From NCBI GenBank assembly GCA_027488115.1, contig JAIYCG010000014.1:62001-126000 (forward strand): 64,000 bases of DNA, read 5' to 3'. Position numbers and translations under genes: made by a program. The DNA comes from Comamonadaceae bacterium. Lineage in GTDB: Bacteria; Pseudomonadota; Gammaproteobacteria; Burkholderiales; Burkholderiaceae_C. The notes under the pieces were generated by a model. It saw only the letters and a program-made list of their open reading frames with translations. It did no database searches and was not told the DNA's origin. Below, piece by piece: positions 25,358 through 35,966 of this stretch (its first letter is position 1; every line of letters begins with the position of its first letter).

Positions 25358-26755
25358 TTACTTCACGGCCAGGCTGGTCAAAGACACAGCACTGGCTTTA
25401 AACAAGCCGTTCACTTGCGACAAAATGGCGTCTGTTTGCGCCGCATCCAGTCCACCAAATTTGCAATTGGCTCTGAACTTTTGCAAGAGGTCGGCATCCG
25501 ACATGGGATGGTCCACGCCACCTTTGAAAAAGCCTTGACGCTGCTCGAACACTTTTCCGTTTTTCAAATACAAGCGAACATGGCCCGTGAATTGTTTGGG
25601 GTACGGGTTGTTGGGATCGACGCTGTAACTCACCTTGGCAGCCAGAGCGCGAATGTCTGCGCCTTGAACCACAGCTTCGGTGTAAGCCTCTAAACCTGCA
25701 TCGTCCAGCATCAGGCCGGCGGCTATGGCATAGGGAATACTGAACTTGGCCGCATACGCATTGGGCGGTGAATGCTTCAACGACAAAGGCTCCCACAAGC
25801 GATGCACAATGCCTTCTGCGGTGTCGCACTCAATGCGTTCAATCTCTGACAAAGCCACACCTTGCGTTGTCAGTTCTTGACGAATCAAGCGCGCACAATC
25901 AATGAACGGATGGGCCATGGTGCCGCATGCATAGGGCTTGAAAGCAATGGTGGTCCAAATCCAAGTTTCGCCAAAATCTTTCATCATGGCTTCAAAGTTG
26001 CCATCGGTGGTGTTGGCAAAGCCATGGAACAAACCATGATGGCCTTCAAACACGGTGGCGGGTCCTTTGAAGCCTGCTAGCGCCATGCGCACCGCACGAT
26101 AAGCCGACTGTGCAGCCCAGCCTGGATGCATGCGCTTGGTCCAAGAACCATCCGCCAAATATTCGATGATGCCGCCAGCCATGCTGCCTGCAATGCCAAA
26201 GGCATTCACCAATTGTTCTTCGCTCAAGTGGAGTGCGGCCCCCAAGCCTGCAACCCCGCCCATCACTCCAAAAATAGCCGTTGGGTGAAAGCCTGCTTTG
26301 TGCACACGCGTAGGGGCCACGGCGCACAAGCGGCACATGACTTCCACACCAATGGCCACGCCGCGCAGCAACTGCTCGCCTGACAAGGCGTGGCGCTCGG
26401 CCGCTGCCAACAATGCCGGCACAATGACCACACCGGCGTGCACAGGGCCGCCTTCATAGGTGTCGTCAAAGTCTTCGCCGTGCGCGGCAATGCCGTTGAC
26501 AAATGCCGCGCCTTCAACGCCACACTTTTGCTCGAAACCAAACACCGTGCAGTGACCGTCTTGCTCAAACGAGCTCAGTGCTGCTTGAACATAAAACTCG
26601 TGACGCGCAGCAATGCAAATGCCTGCCACGTCCATGATCAAACGTTGGCCCACGTGCTGGCCAAGTGTTTCCTTTTCAGGGCGCGCGTTGACAATGCCCT
26701 TGGCGAGTTGTGCCGCAATCGTCAGAGATGGGACTGAATTGGGTGAGCTGCTCAT
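25358..26755 (-). CDS. MmgE/PrpD-family protein (copy 1)
   Basis: 465 aa, MmgE/PrpD fold (2-methylcitrate dehydratase, cis-aconitate decarboxylase and relatives). The family segments HGEDFDDTYEGGPVHAGVVIVPALLA and FKPYACG are visible. The ATG at 26755 overlaps the tctA stop (ATGA), so it is expressed with the transporter. It probably dehydrates, decarboxylates or isomerises a di- or tricarboxylate imported by TctABC. Only about moderately similar to copy 2 at 29770. Substrate unknown. Confidence 0.9.
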   Translation of the reverse strand: MSSSPNSVPSLTIAAQLAKGIVNARPEKETLGQHVGQRLIMDVAGICIAARHEFYVQAALSSFEQDGHCTVFGFEQKCGVEGAAFVNGIAAHGEDFDDTYEGGPVHAGVVIVPALLAAAERHALSGEQLLRGVAIGVEVMCRLCAVAPTRVHKAGFHPTAIFGVMGGVAGLGAALHLSEEQLVNAFGIAGSMAGGIIEYLADGSWTKRMHPGWAAQSAYRAVRMALAGFKGPATVFEGHHGLFHGFANTTDGNFEAMMKDFGETWIWTTIAFKPYACGTMAHPFIDCARLIRQELTTQGVALSEIERIECDTAEGIVHRLWEPLSLKHSPPNAYAAKFSIPYAIAAGLMLDDAGLEAYTEAVVQGADIRALAAKVSYSVDPNNPYPKQFTGHVRLYLKNGKVFEQRQGFFKGGVDHPMSDADLLQKFRANCKFGGLDAAQTDAILSQVNGLFKASAVSLTSLAVK

Positions 26756-28236
26756 GAAACTGACTTTCTGCGATCTGCAATTTCTTTCCACAAGGTGTAG
26801 GCCGACAATATGGCGGCAAGGCCCAATAAGATTGCAGACACTGTATCGGTGACAAAAATACTGTGGTCGCCTCCAGAGATGAGCAAGCTTCTGCGGTAAT
26901 TAGACTCCACCATGTAGCCTAAAACCATGCCCAAAACCAGCGGCAGTACGGGCAAATTCACCAAGCGCATGCCGTAGCCTAAAAATCCGATGAGCAACAC
27001 CAAACCGCAATCAAACATGCTTTGGTGAATGGCATAAACACCCGCCATCACCAAGGCCAAAATGAAGGCAATCAGGTAGGGCTTCGGGCGATTCACAAGC
27101 CACATGCAAGGCGACAAGATGACCAAGCCAATCAGCAGCATGGCAATGTTGGCGATGAACAAACCACCATACAAACCGTAGACCACTTCAGGTGCTTTTT
27201 GAAACAGCATGGGGCCGGGCTGCAGACCATGAATTAAAAAACCACCCAACAAAATGGCGGCCGAATTAGAACCCGGTATGCCCAAACTCAACAGGGGGAC
27301 CAAGGCTGTTGCTGTGACCACATTGTTGGCAGACTCGGGCGCAGCCACGCCTTCAGGGGAGCCATTGCCAAATTCTTCTGGGTGTTTGGACCAGCGCTTG
27401 GCTTCTGTGTAAGCCATGAAGGCGGCTACCGTGCCACCGGCACCAGGTGTCACACCTTCAACCGTGCCGATCACTGCACCAATTGCTTGTGGCTTGAAAA
27501 GGCGCTTGCTCATGGCCCAGTTGGGCAACTTCAAACGAGTCGATGATGAACCACCCCGGGCCCATGGTGGCTCACCAATTTGAACCAGCATTTCTGTCAC
27601 GGCAAACAAACCCACCATCACCAAGATGGGTTTGACACCATCCAGTAAATCTTCAGAACCCAAGGTAAAGCGCTGCACACCAGAGACGGGGTCGCTGCCA
27701 ATGAAAGCAATCATCAAACCCATGCATGCGGCAATCAAACCCCTCAGCAAAGAGCCACCCGACAAACCGGCAATGACAGACAGTCCTAAGATGCCCAATG
27801 AAAAATAGGCCGCTGGCGTGAATGCCAAGGCCACTTGTGCCAAGCTTTCAGTACACAAAACCAATACCAGCAGGCCAAACAAGCCGCCATACAGGCCAGA
27901 CATCAGGGAGATGCCCAAAGCCTCACCCGCCAGTCCTCGCTTGGCCATTTCGTTGCCATCGATGACGGTTGCAGAAGCTGAATTGGTGCCAGGCGTGCGA
28001 ATCAAAATAGCAGGAATGGAGCCCCCATATTCAGCGCCAACGTACACACTGGCCAGCAACACCAGGGCATTGGTGGCCTCCATGCCAACCGTAAAAGGCA
28101 ACAACAAAGCCATGGCAATAGAGGGCGAAATACCTGGCAATGCGCCGCCAAAAATTCCCCACAAAACACCCGCAAACGCCGACAAAATGACCCAGCCCGA
28201 AGACAGGTTAGAAAGTGCCAATAAAAAGCTGTCCAT
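26752..28236 (-). CDS. tctA: Tripartite tricarboxylate transporter, large permease TctA
   Basis: 494 aa membrane protein with about 12 segments and the TctA hallmarks GALPGISPSIAMALLLPFT, YGGSIPAILIRTPGT and the second-half counterpart TPGAGGTVAAFMAYTEAKR. The start at 28236 lies 2 bp after the tctB stop. It forms a sodium- or proton-driven importer with TctB and the TctC protein encoded just upstream. Confidence 0.95.
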   Translation of the reverse strand: MDSFLLALSNLSSGWVILSAFAGVLWGIFGGALPGISPSIAMALLLPFTVGMEATNALVLLASVYVGAEYGGSIPAILIRTPGTNSASATVIDGNEMAKRGLAGEALGISLMSGLYGGLFGLLVLVLCTESLAQVALAFTPAAYFSLGILGLSVIAGLSGGSLLRGLIAACMGLMIAFIGSDPVSGVQRFTLGSEDLLDGVKPILVMVGLFAVTEMLVQIGEPPWARGGSSSTRLKLPNWAMSKRLFKPQAIGAVIGTVEGVTPGAGGTVAAFMAYTEAKRWSKHPEEFGNGSPEGVAAPESANNVVTATALVPLLSLGIPGSNSAAILLGGFLIHGLQPGPMLFQKAPEVVYGLYGGLFIANIAMLLIGLVILSPCMWLVNRPKPYLIAFILALVMAGVYAIHQSMFDCGLVLLIGFLGYGMRLVNLPVLPLVLGMVLGYMVESNYRRSLLISGGDHSIFVTDTVSAILLGLAAILSAYTLWKEIADRRKSVS

Positions 28237-28238
28237 GT

Positions 28239-28733
28239 TTATTTTCCAATCCACTGTGACCACATACCTGTTGGCAAGTGAATTTCCAAGGCGAAGTCAA
28301 ACGACAGCCACAACATGGGCCCCGTTATCAAGGCACACATGAGCAATGTTTTGACATCTCGAGCCCCTGCGTAATAAGCGACGGCCGCCACAAACAAGCC
28401 AATGCTCACGACAAACCCAAACACTGAAACGATGGCCACAAAAGCAGCCAAGATGGCCAGCAAGCCGACCGCTTTCAAATGCGGGTGATCGCTGCCGCCT
28501 GGCTCGGTTTCTTCTTCGCTCGCTTCGGCCTTTTGCTTTGTCTTCAACCAAGATTTCAGAAACAGACAAATTGAAGCCGCCAACATCAAATACCCGATGG
28601 CGGTAGGTACACCTGCAACACCCACTGCATCGGCCAACAAACTGTCTTCAATTTGACTGGCCTGATACACATACATTGAGGAGACCGCAATGCCCAAGAC
28701 GCCGGTCAAACGATCTGCATGTTGAGTGATCAT
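28239..28733 (-). CDS. tctB: Tripartite tricarboxylate transporter, small subunit TctB
   Basis: 164 aa with four hydrophobic segments and a charged, Glu/Lys-rich cytoplasmic loop near residues 64-84, as usual for TctB. Coupled to tctC upstream (ATGA overlap) and tctA downstream. Confidence 0.92.
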   Translation of the reverse strand: MITQHADRLTGVLGIAVSSMYVYQASQIEDSLLADAVGVAGVPTAIGYLMLAASICLFLKSWLKTKQKAEASEEETEPGGSDHPHLKAVGLLAILAAFVAIVSVFGFVVSIGLFVAAVAYYAGARDVKTLLMCALITGPMLWLSFDFALEIHLPTGMWSQWIGK

Positions 28734-29707
28734 TTAATCAGGCCCATCTCTTTAAAATCAGCGGCAGTTTCTTGCGCGACCTCTTGAATGAATTTGCGCG
28801 CAGCCTCGCGGCCCAAAAGCATCGGCGTCAAATGATCTTTTTGATATTCCGCTTTGTAAGCAGGCAACTCGAGCACTTTTCGAGCAGCATCTTCCCAAGC
28901 TTTGGCAATGTTGTCAGGCACACCCTTCGGACTAGCCAAGCCCCTGAATTTGCGAATCACAACGTCATACCCTTGCTCTTTGGCTGTGGGCAATTGTGGC
29001 AGGCCTGCCAAGCGCTTGTCTGAAAGCGTAGCGAGCAGGCGAACTTTGCCCGCCTCTAATTGACCTTGCAATTCTTGAATTTCGCCAATGCCAATGTCAT
29101 AGGTGCCATTCAGCACGCCAATCATTTGATCGCCACCCCCTTCATGACTCACGATGGGCACTTTGACACCTGCAGCGCGCGCTAATTTTTCCATGCCAAT
29201 GCGCTCTAAGGAGGCAGGGTTAGATGCGCCCCAACGAGATTTGCCAGGATTGGCTTTGGCGTGCGCCATCACATCTTGCAGGGTTTTGAAAGGAGAGTCT
29301 GCACGCGTGAAAATAACTTCTGGATCAATGAAAACAATCAACATAGGGTCTAAGCCGTCATAGCCAACAGATGGCTTTGAAAGCAAGGTCGTTTGAATGT
29401 AAGTAGGCGTTGTGCCATAAAACATCGAACCATCGGTTGGGCCTTTGGCGACATGCGCCACTGCTTTAGCGCCACTGCCACCTCGAATGTTTTCAACTGC
29501 CATGTTGGTCTTCATGATGGGGGAAATGTATTTGGCCATTTCACGCAAGAAAACGTCCGTGCCACCACCTGGACTCGAATGAGTGACCAAAGTCACACGG
29601 TTCACGGGATAGGCTGCCGAGTTGCCAGATTGCGCAAACGCGTGGGTGGTGGCAATGCATGCCAAACCAAGTGCCAATGTGGTTTTTAAAAAAACAGTGC
29701 GGTTCAT
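28730..29707 (-). CDS. tctC: TctC/Bug periplasmic binding protein of the TTT transporter
   Basis: 325 aa. The signal peptide ends near residue 25 (HAFAQ), followed by the Bug start VNRVTLVTHSSPGGGTD. The ligand loop, interdomain hinges and C-terminal KEMGLIK are typical. It feeds TctAB. Its stop overlaps the tctB start. The gene is flanked by two MmgE/PrpD genes, so the imported solute is probably their substrate. Confidence 0.93.
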   Translation of the reverse strand: MNRTVFLKTTLALGLACIATTHAFAQSGNSAAYPVNRVTLVTHSSPGGGTDVFLREMAKYISPIMKTNMAVENIRGGSGAKAVAHVAKGPTDGSMFYGTTPTYIQTTLLSKPSVGYDGLDPMLIVFIDPEVIFTRADSPFKTLQDVMAHAKANPGKSRWGASNPASLERIGMEKLARAAGVKVPIVSHEGGGDQMIGVLNGTYDIGIGEIQELQGQLEAGKVRLLATLSDKRLAGLPQLPTAKEQGYDVVIRKFRGLASPKGVPDNIAKAWEDAARKVLELPAYKAEYQKDHLTPMLLGREAARKFIQEVAQETAADFKEMGLIK

Positions 29708-29769
29708 TGAGATCTACCTTGTTCGAAAAAGTCCCCTTGTCATTTGCAACGGGACGGGGCTAAAGACAC

Positions 29770-31146
29770 TTACTTTGTCAAACTCTGAAGCAGTTCTTTC
29801 AAGTTGGGTTGCGTTGCCAAATTCATGCACAAACTCCAGGCTGCTTCCGTTTTCGCAGCGCCCAAAATAGGTGTGCTTTGATCGACAAACTTGGCTTTGA
29901 GTTGCTCATTGCTCATGGGTTTTTCCAAACTGCCGATGGCGCGCTCAATGAAGATATGGTGTTTTTGGCCATCGGTGGTTTCAAGTGTCACATCGACCGA
30001 AGCTTCGTAAATGCTGCGGTCCACAATCAATTCAACCTTGTCGCGAACGCCAATGACCAAAGGTGAGCGCACCACGTCATCAGCGTACTCATGCTCACCA
30101 GCGCGGCCATAAACAAGGGCCACAGCACATGAATGGAACACGCTGAATTTGGCCAGCAAACCGTCGGTCGGTGTTTTCTTGCCGGTGAGTTCTTGCACCA
30201 AAGGGTGCGCTTTCAAAGTCACCTTGGCCACTTGCTCAGGCTTCAAATTGTGCTTCTCGCGCAATTGCACGCAAGCATCGATGGCGGGGTGAATCACAAT
30301 GCCACATGCAAAAGGCTTGTAGGTGTTGAGCTCAATTTCCCAAGTCTTGCCTAAGTTTTCTGTAACTTCTTTCCAATCGGTTTTATCTGAAAACACTTGC
30401 ATCAAACCTCTTGGGGCTTCCAAGGCCCGGGCCGAAGCCGTGTAACCATGCTTGGCCATCAAGGCAGACATCAAGCCCACCTTGGCAGCACCACCGGGAT
30501 GGAAAGGCTTGGTCATGGTGCCAAACTGTTCGCGCAAACCAACGGGCTGTGAAGCCGCAATGCCCAAAGCCATTTGCGTTTGCTTGGCATTCAAACCCAA
30601 GAGGCGAGAGCATGCTGCAGCACTGCCCAACATGCCCGTTGAGCCGGTAATGTGCCAACCGCGGTCATAGTGGTTGGGATACACAGCGTTGCCAACACGG
30701 CATGACACTTCCACGCCCAGGACCAAGGCGTCGATGAGTTGACGACCTGTGGCACCCAAATGCTCTCCCAATGCCAAGATGGCAGAAGCCACTGGACCAG
30801 CAGGATGAATGATGGTTTTTAAATGTGTGTCATCAAAATCAAAGGTGTGTGAGCTGATGCCATTGAGCAGGGCCGCATTGGCCATGTCGACGCGGTCGCT
30901 GCGGCCCAACACAGAAGCTTGCGCTGATGGGGCCAGCTCTTTGACGGCACCCAATGCAGCTTCAATGGTTTCATGGGTGCTGGGGCCCACGGCACAGCCG
31001 GCCCAATTGGCAAAGGTGCGGTGCGCTTGAGCTTCGACGGCATCTGACCAGCCTTTAGAGGGATGGTTGGCGACAAATTCAGCCAAAAGTTGGGTGATGG
31101 CAGGCGCATTGGCGTCGGCAACGACAGTGGTATTTCGTGCGGTCAT
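29770..31146 (-). CDS. MmgE/PrpD-family protein (copy 2)
   Basis: 458 aa member of the same family as the protein at 25358, with HTFDFDDTHLKTIIHPAGPVASAILAL and YKPFACGIVIHPAID as matching family segments. It is the first gene of the TctCBA block; tctC begins 62 bp downstream. The two copies are clearly divergent, so they more likely perform different steps or act on different isomers than duplicate each other. Confidence 0.9.
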   Translation of the reverse strand: MTARNTTVVADANAPAITQLLAEFVANHPSKGWSDAVEAQAHRTFANWAGCAVGPSTHETIEAALGAVKELAPSAQASVLGRSDRVDMANAALLNGISSHTFDFDDTHLKTIIHPAGPVASAILALGEHLGATGRQLIDALVLGVEVSCRVGNAVYPNHYDRGWHITGSTGMLGSAAACSRLLGLNAKQTQMALGIAASQPVGLREQFGTMTKPFHPGGAAKVGLMSALMAKHGYTASARALEAPRGLMQVFSDKTDWKEVTENLGKTWEIELNTYKPFACGIVIHPAIDACVQLREKHNLKPEQVAKVTLKAHPLVQELTGKKTPTDGLLAKFSVFHSCAVALVYGRAGEHEYADDVVRSPLVIGVRDKVELIVDRSIYEASVDVTLETTDGQKHHIFIERAIGSLEKPMSNEQLKAKFVDQSTPILGAAKTEAAWSLCMNLATQPNLKELLQSLTK

Positions 31147-31447
31147 AAGAAATCAGGGCTTGAAGCCACTTATTTAGTCAAAAGAAGGGCAGATCATAGG
31201 GGAATCGCGGGATTTTCTAGCGTTCGCTCACAAGCCGCCCCCCCAAAAACCGAACAAACCACTGAGAATGGCTTGAGATTTCCTCACAATCAAGGCTGGT
31301 CTTGCTTGGCAAGCCTCAGACGCCATTGATAACCAGGCCCATTGACCCATGTCAGCCACGGGAAAAGCCACTCGGTTTAGACTCGGGGTTTCTTAGTTCG
31401 ATGGCATCCAAGCAGGGTCTTTGCGCCCTGAGTTCTTCGCCTTATTT
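31147..31447. other. Non-coding gap between divergent genes
   Basis: About 300 bp separating the accessory cluster from the desaturase. It must contain promoters for both sides, but I find no convincing operator, hairpin or RNA gene in it. Confidence 0.5.
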
Positions 31448-32557
31448 ATGACTACCAACGCCACACCTGACAATTTGCAACCGATTCCTCCAGAGCAGGA
31501 CATGCCTCATCGCAAAATCATTCGCGAGTGGTTAAAGCCTTTGTCTGACCGTTCGACCTTGCGCGCGTTTGTTCTCTTGGTGCTTGACACCGCTTTGTTC
31601 ATGGGTCTGGTGGCGGGTACGGTGATGGTCGAATCTGTGTGGCTCAAACTGTTGTGCGGCATGGCGGCTGGCTTCGTCATTGGCCGTTTGTTCATCATTG
31701 GCCATGACGCCTGCCACCAAAGCCTCACGCCACACCGTGAACTGAACAAATGGATTGGTCGTTACGCCTTCCTGTACTCGCTCACACCTTTTAGCCTGTG
31801 GGATACGGGCCACAATGTGGTGCACCATGGCTACACCAATTTGAAAGGTGTTGACTTTGTCTGGACGCCGCTCACGGCTGAGGAATTTGCGGCTCTCGGC
31901 CCTTTTGGCCGCTTGATGCAATACCTTTACCGCAGTGGTTGGGCGCCAGGTTTGTATTACTTGGTTGAGATTTGGTGGAAGCGCGAGTTTTTCCCTAACA
32001 AAACACACATGCCAACTCGACGCCCCATCTTTGTCAAAGACAGCATGTTGGTCACCGTGTTTGGACTCGTTTGGATTGGCTTCATGGTCTATGCTGCAGT
32101 CGCTACAGGTCAATCTGTCTGGTTGACATTGCTCATGGGCGTGCTGGTACCTTTTTTGTTCTGGAACACCATGATTGGCTTTGTAGTGTATGTTCACCAC
32201 ACCCATGTTCGGGTGTCTTGGCACAACGACAAATCAGCTTGGACCAAAGCCCAGCCCTTTGTGTCAACCACCGTGCACCTCACTTTTCCCATGAAAATTG
32301 GCAACATGGTGCATCACATCATGGAACACACTGCCCACCATGTCGACATGAGTATTCCCTTGTACCGATTGAAACAAGCTCAAGCCAAGTTGGAAGAAAT
32401 GCTGCCTGGCCGCATCATCGTTCAGCCCTTTTCTTGGGGCTGGTATTTCAAAACCGCCAAGGCTTGCAAGCTGTATGACTTCACCCGCGAATGTTGGACC
32501 GATTTCCAAGGTCGCATGACCAGCCCCGTGCGCGGCAACTTACCTGCAAAGTCTTAA
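31448..32557 (+). CDS. Membrane fatty acid desaturase-like protein
   Basis: 369 aa diiron membrane enzyme with the three histidine boxes: HDACH, HNVVHHGY and HHIMEHTAHHVD. Four hydrophobic segments are arranged in two pairs around them. It introduces a double bond or hydroxyl into lipid acyl chains or carotenoid-like substrates. I use the ATG at 31448; a TTG at 31421 would add nine residues. It is read alone, ending at a strong terminator before the convergent pgk. Confidence 0.9.
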   Translation: MTTNATPDNLQPIPPEQDMPHRKIIREWLKPLSDRSTLRAFVLLVLDTALFMGLVAGTVMVESVWLKLLCGMAAGFVIGRLFIIGHDACHQSLTPHRELNKWIGRYAFLYSLTPFSLWDTGHNVVHHGYTNLKGVDFVWTPLTAEEFAALGPFGRLMQYLYRSGWAPGLYYLVEIWWKREFFPNKTHMPTRRPIFVKDSMLVTVFGLVWIGFMVYAAVATGQSVWLTLLMGVLVPFLFWNTMIGFVVYVHHTHVRVSWHNDKSAWTKAQPFVSTTVHLTFPMKIGNMVHHIMEHTAHHVDMSIPLYRLKQAQAKLEEMLPGRIIVQPFSWGWYFKTAKACKLYDFTRECWTDFQGRMTSPVRGNLPAKS

Positions 32558-32595
32558 AGCCATTTGACTTGACCTGATGGTCAATGCCGATCCAG

Positions 32596-32623
32596 AAAAG
32601 CGCTTCTCACGAAGCGCTTTTTT
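32596..32623. terminator. Bidirectional terminator between desaturase and pgk
   Basis: AAAAGCGCTTC and GAAGCGCTTTT form an 11-bp stem with loop TCAC and flanking A/T runs, exactly at the end of both convergent genes. Confidence 0.88.
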
Positions 32624-33813
32624 CATTGTGCTCGGCGCGACAAAATTTCAAAAGCTGGCAAGGTTTTGCCTTCTAAGATTTCTAAAAAAGCACCCCCACC
32701 CGTGGAAATATAACCCACTTGATTTTCAATGCCGTACTTGGCGATAGCGGCCAAGGTGTCACCACCGCCGGCAATGCTGAAGGCTTTGGATTCGGCAATC
32801 GCGTGAGCAATCACACGCGTGCCATTTTCAAATGCAGCAAACTCAAACACGCCCACAGGACCATTCCACACGATGGTCCCGGCCGCTTTGAGTTGCGCCG
32901 CCAATTGAGCTGCAGTCTCTGGACCAATGTCCAAAATCAAATCGTCATCCGCCACTTCGGTCGCTTTTTTCACGGTGGCCACTGCGTCTGCTGAAAAAGT
33001 TTTGGCAGTGACCACATCGGTGGGAATGGGCACTTCGGCACCGCGTGCTTTCATGATACCGATGACGGCACGGGCCTCGTCGACCAAATCGACTTCGGCC
33101 AAGCTTTTGCCGATTTTCAAACCAGCTGCCAACATGAAAGTATTGGCAATTCCGCCACCCACAATCAATTGATCTACTTTGTCAGCCAAGCTCTTCAAAA
33201 TGGTGAGCTTGGTAGACACTTTGCTGCCGGCCACAATGGCCGCCAAAGGTCGAGCCGGGTGCGCCAGTGCTTTGGTAATGGCATCCATTTCTGCTGCCAA
33301 CAACGGACCGGCACAAGCCACTTTGGCATATTCGGCAATGCCATAGGTCGTGCCCTCCGCACGGTGTGCCGTACCGAAAGCATCGTTCACGTAGATATCG
33401 CAGAGTGCAGCCATTTTTTGAGCTAGCTCTGGGTTGTTCTTTTTTTCTCCCTTGTTGACGCGACAATTTTCAAGCAACACGACTTGACCTGCGGACACAT
33501 CGACGCCGTCAACCCAATTGGCTTTCAATGCAACATCTCGACCTAACAATTCGGCCAGTCGCTTGGCCACTGGCGCCAACGAGTCTTCGGCCTTCAATTC
33601 ACCTTCTGTCGGGCGTCCCAAATGACTTGTCACCATGACAGCAGCGCCGCCATCTAGCGCCATTTGAATGCAGGGCACAGAGGCCCGAATGCGTGTATCT
33701 TCGGTGATATCGCCTTCATCGTTTTGCGGCACATTCAAATCTGCGCGAATGAAAACACGCTGACCTTTGACTTTGCCTTGCTGGCACAAATCTGAAAAAC
33801 GAATGACGTTCAT
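32623..33813 (-). CDS. pgk: Phosphoglycerate kinase
   Basis: 396 aa, normal length. Glycolysis/gluconeogenesis enzyme making ATP and 3-phosphoglycerate from 1,3-bisphosphoglycerate. Visible family signatures are [11 protein letters not shown] near the N-terminus, SHLGRP, and the nucleotide-binding GGGDTLAAI near the C-terminus. It is separated from azlD by a 110-bp gap with a hairpin, so it probably has its own promoter. Confidence 0.98.
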   Translation of the reverse strand: MNVIRFSDLCQQGKVKGQRVFIRADLNVPQNDEGDITEDTRIRASVPCIQMALDGGAAVMVTSHLGRPTEGELKAEDSLAPVAKRLAELLGRDVALKANWVDGVDVSAGQVVLLENCRVNKGEKKNNPELAQKMAALCDIYVNDAFGTAHRAEGTTYGIAEYAKVACAGPLLAAEMDAITKALAHPARPLAAIVAGSKVSTKLTILKSLADKVDQLIVGGGIANTFMLAAGLKIGKSLAEVDLVDEARAVIGIMKARGAEVPIPTDVVTAKTFSADAVATVKKATEVADDDLILDIGPETAAQLAAQLKAAGTIVWNGPVGVFEFAAFENGTRVIAHAIAESKAFSIAGGGDTLAAIAKYGIENQVGYISTGGGAFLEILEGKTLPAFEILSRRAQ

Positions 33814-33893
33814 GAAAGCTTTCTTGAATGACGAAAAAGATCCAAATCCTCATCGAGGCTGCTTGGAAATTAAAAGAATTTTAGACCCGCAAA

Positions 33894-33917
33894 CTTGCGC
33901 AAACTTACCTGCGCAAG
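33894..33917. other. Hairpin between azlD and pgk
   Basis: CTTGCGCA and TGCGCAAG form a perfect 8-bp stem with an 8-base loop, just after the azlD stop. There is no U run on the transcribed (minus) side, so terminator function is uncertain. Confidence 0.4.
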
Positions 33918-33923
33918 AGACAC

Positions 33924-34268
33924 TTACCAACCCAACAGCAGATGCAATGGCAAATAGGCCAACATGCCCGCCACAATGGTCAGCAGCACATCGCGGCGCC
34001 AAAAGTAAACGACTGCACCCACAGCGGCGCCCATCCACCTGGCATCCATCCAGGTCTGCAAAAACTGTCCTTGGTGCATCAAGACTTCGGGCAAGACCAC
34101 AGCGGCCATGGCCGCAATTGGTGCGTATTGCAAGCCGCGCTGAGCCCAATCGGGCAAGGCCCATTCTTCGCTAGAAAAGAAAAAGAAACTGCGGGTGAGA
34201 ACGGTGATGCCCGTCAAGCCCGCAATCACGGCCAAGGTCCAAAAATCGGTGCCTTCGAAAAAGCTCAT
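33924..34268 (-). CDS. azlD: Branched-chain amino acid exporter small subunit AzlD
   Basis: 114 aa with four hydrophobic segments and the AzlD pattern (LTRSFFFF, YAPIAAMAAVVLPEV). It works with AzlC to export branched-chain amino acids or analogues. The ATG overlaps the azlC stop (ATGA). Confidence 0.9.
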   Translation of the reverse strand: MSFFEGTDFWTLAVIAGLTGITVLTRSFFFFSSEEWALPDWAQRGLQYAPIAAMAAVVLPEVLMHQGQFLQTWMDARWMGAAVGAVVYFWRRDVLLTIVAGMLAYLPLHLLLGW

Positions 34269-34999
34269 GCCGTTTGTCTCTCACGCATTTTTTGAAAACG
34301 CTCTAGGCTCATGCTTAAGACAACGGCCACACCAATGGCAATGACGATGTTGAGTTTCAAGGGCAAGTGGTAGGCTGCAATGGCGGTGACAGCGGCCACA
34401 CCTGCTGCAAAAATTCGCATGCGCGTGCTGGCCAGGGAGCACAAGATGCCCACCAAACACAAAGTGCCAGCAAAACCCAGGCCCCAAGAAGTAGGAATGG
34501 CTTTGGCCAAAAATATACCAAAGAAACTGGCCACGATCCAACTTCCCCAGACAACCAAGGTGTTACCTGCAAGAGACGCAGCTTGCGTCAATTGATCTTC
34601 AGGGGCCTCACTTGGATTTGGAAATCGCCGTGTGAACATCACATAGCTGAGGTCGGCCGTGAGATAGCCGTGCAGCATTCTTTCAAGACGCGGCAAATGC
34701 ATGAGGTATTGGCGTAGATGCAAACTGAAGACCATGAAGCGCAAGTTCACACAAAAGCCTGTGGCCAAGATGATCCAAGCTGGCGCACCTGCAGCGATCA
34801 AAGGCAATGCAGCTAACTGAGAACTGCCGGCATACACAAACAGCGTCATGGCAATGGACTCCACCACACTCAAGCCCGAATTCACCATGGCCACGCCCGT
34901 CATCAAGCCCCATGCGGCCACGCCTGGCGCTTGCGGTGCCAAATCACGCACGGCCTCCATGAAGGCGGGGTGACGGTAATTTTCAGCTTTGAAAAACAT
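34265..34999 (-). CDS. azlC: Branched-chain amino acid exporter large subunit AzlC
   Basis: 244 aa membrane protein with the AzlC signatures ([48 protein letters not shown]). The start at 34999 lies inside the last 17 bp of fmt, with AGGTGG upstream. It is the third gene of a def-fmt-azlC-azlD arrangement on the minus strand. Confidence 0.92.
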   Translation of the reverse strand: MFFKAENYRHPAFMEAVRDLAPQAPGVAAWGLMTGVAMVNSGLSVVESIAMTLFVYAGSSQLAALPLIAAGAPAWIILATGFCVNLRFMVFSLHLRQYLMHLPRLERMLHGYLTADLSYVMFTRRFPNPSEAPEDQLTQAASLAGNTLVVWGSWIVASFFGIFLAKAIPTSWGLGFAGTLCLVGILCSLASTRMRIFAAGVAAVTAIAAYHLPLKLNIVIAIGVAVVLSMSLERFQKMRERQTA

Positions 35000-35945
35000 C
35001 GCCCACCTGAGCCTTGAAGCCGCGCACAAAATCTGCTGCTGATTGGCGTTTGCCGCCCGCTCTTTGCAGTTGCGTCAGACATAAAACGTCTTCACCGCAA
35101 GCGACTCGCAGGCCATCTTCGCGCAGGCTCAGCAAAGTGCCCGGTGTGGTGGTCCGAAAAGCTTCAAGCGCTAAGGGCTCAACATGTGCCTGCCAAACCT
35201 TGACCACTTCGTCGCCCCATTGCAGAGTCATGCCAGGAAACGGGTCAAACGCCCGCACGCGTTGCGCCAACACTTGCGCCGCTTGTTGCCAATCGATGGC
35301 CGCTTCTGCTTTTTCAATTTTGTGGGCGTAAGTCACACCTTCAAGAGCTTGCTTAACCGGTTTGAATTGGCCCACTTGCGAGAGCGCTTTCACGATCATG
35401 CGCGCGCCAATTTCTGCCAACTTGTCGTGCAAGCTGGCTGTGGTCTCTTGTGCGGTGATAGGGCATGTTTCTTCTAGCAACATGTCACCCGTATCGAGTC
35501 CTGCATCCATCTGCATGATGGTCACACCCGTTTCAGCATCACCCGCTTCTATGGCGCGGTGAATGGGTGCAGCGCCACGCCACCTGGGCAACAATGAAGC
35601 ATGAATGTTCAAGCAACCATATCGGGGCGCATCAAGCACCCACTGCGGCAAGATCAAGCCATAGGCCGCCACCACCATGACGTCGGCTTGCGCATTTGAA
35701 ATAAAGTCTTTGGCTGCTTGGGCTTCTTCTGGGTATTTGCCATCCAATTTCAGGCTGTGTGGCTGCACAACCGCCAACCCTTTTGACAAAGCAAATTGCT
35801 TCACGGCAGAGGCCTGAAGTTTCATCCCTCTGCCTGCCTGCCGGTCGGGCTGTGTCAACACTCCCACGATGTCATGGCCAGCCTCATGCAGTGCGGCCAA
35901 TGCGCTGCGGGCAAATTCGGGCGTGCCCGCAAATATCACGCGCAT
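34983..35945 (-). CDS. fmt: Methionyl-tRNA formyltransferase
   Basis: 320 aa. Formylates initiator Met-tRNA using 10-formyl-THF. The catalytic segment [16 protein letters not shown] (with active Asn/His and a following Asp in [11 protein letters not shown]) is intact, and the C-terminal tRNA-binding domain is full length. It follows def by 21 bp, the usual pairing. Confidence 0.97.
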   Translation of the reverse strand: MRVIFAGTPEFARSALAALHEAGHDIVGVLTQPDRQAGRGMKLQASAVKQFALSKGLAVVQPHSLKLDGKYPEEAQAAKDFISNAQADVMVVAAYGLILPQWVLDAPRYGCLNIHASLLPRWRGAAPIHRAIEAGDAETGVTIMQMDAGLDTGDMLLEETCPITAQETTASLHDKLAEIGARMIVKALSQVGQFKPVKQALEGVTYAHKIEKAEAAIDWQQAAQVLAQRVRAFDPFPGMTLQWGDEVVKVWQAHVEPLALEAFRTTTPGTLLSLREDGLRVACGEDVLCLTQLQRAGGKRQSAADFVRGFKAQVGDVFQS

Positions 35946-35966
35946 ACAAATTCTTTCAATGAAGGT

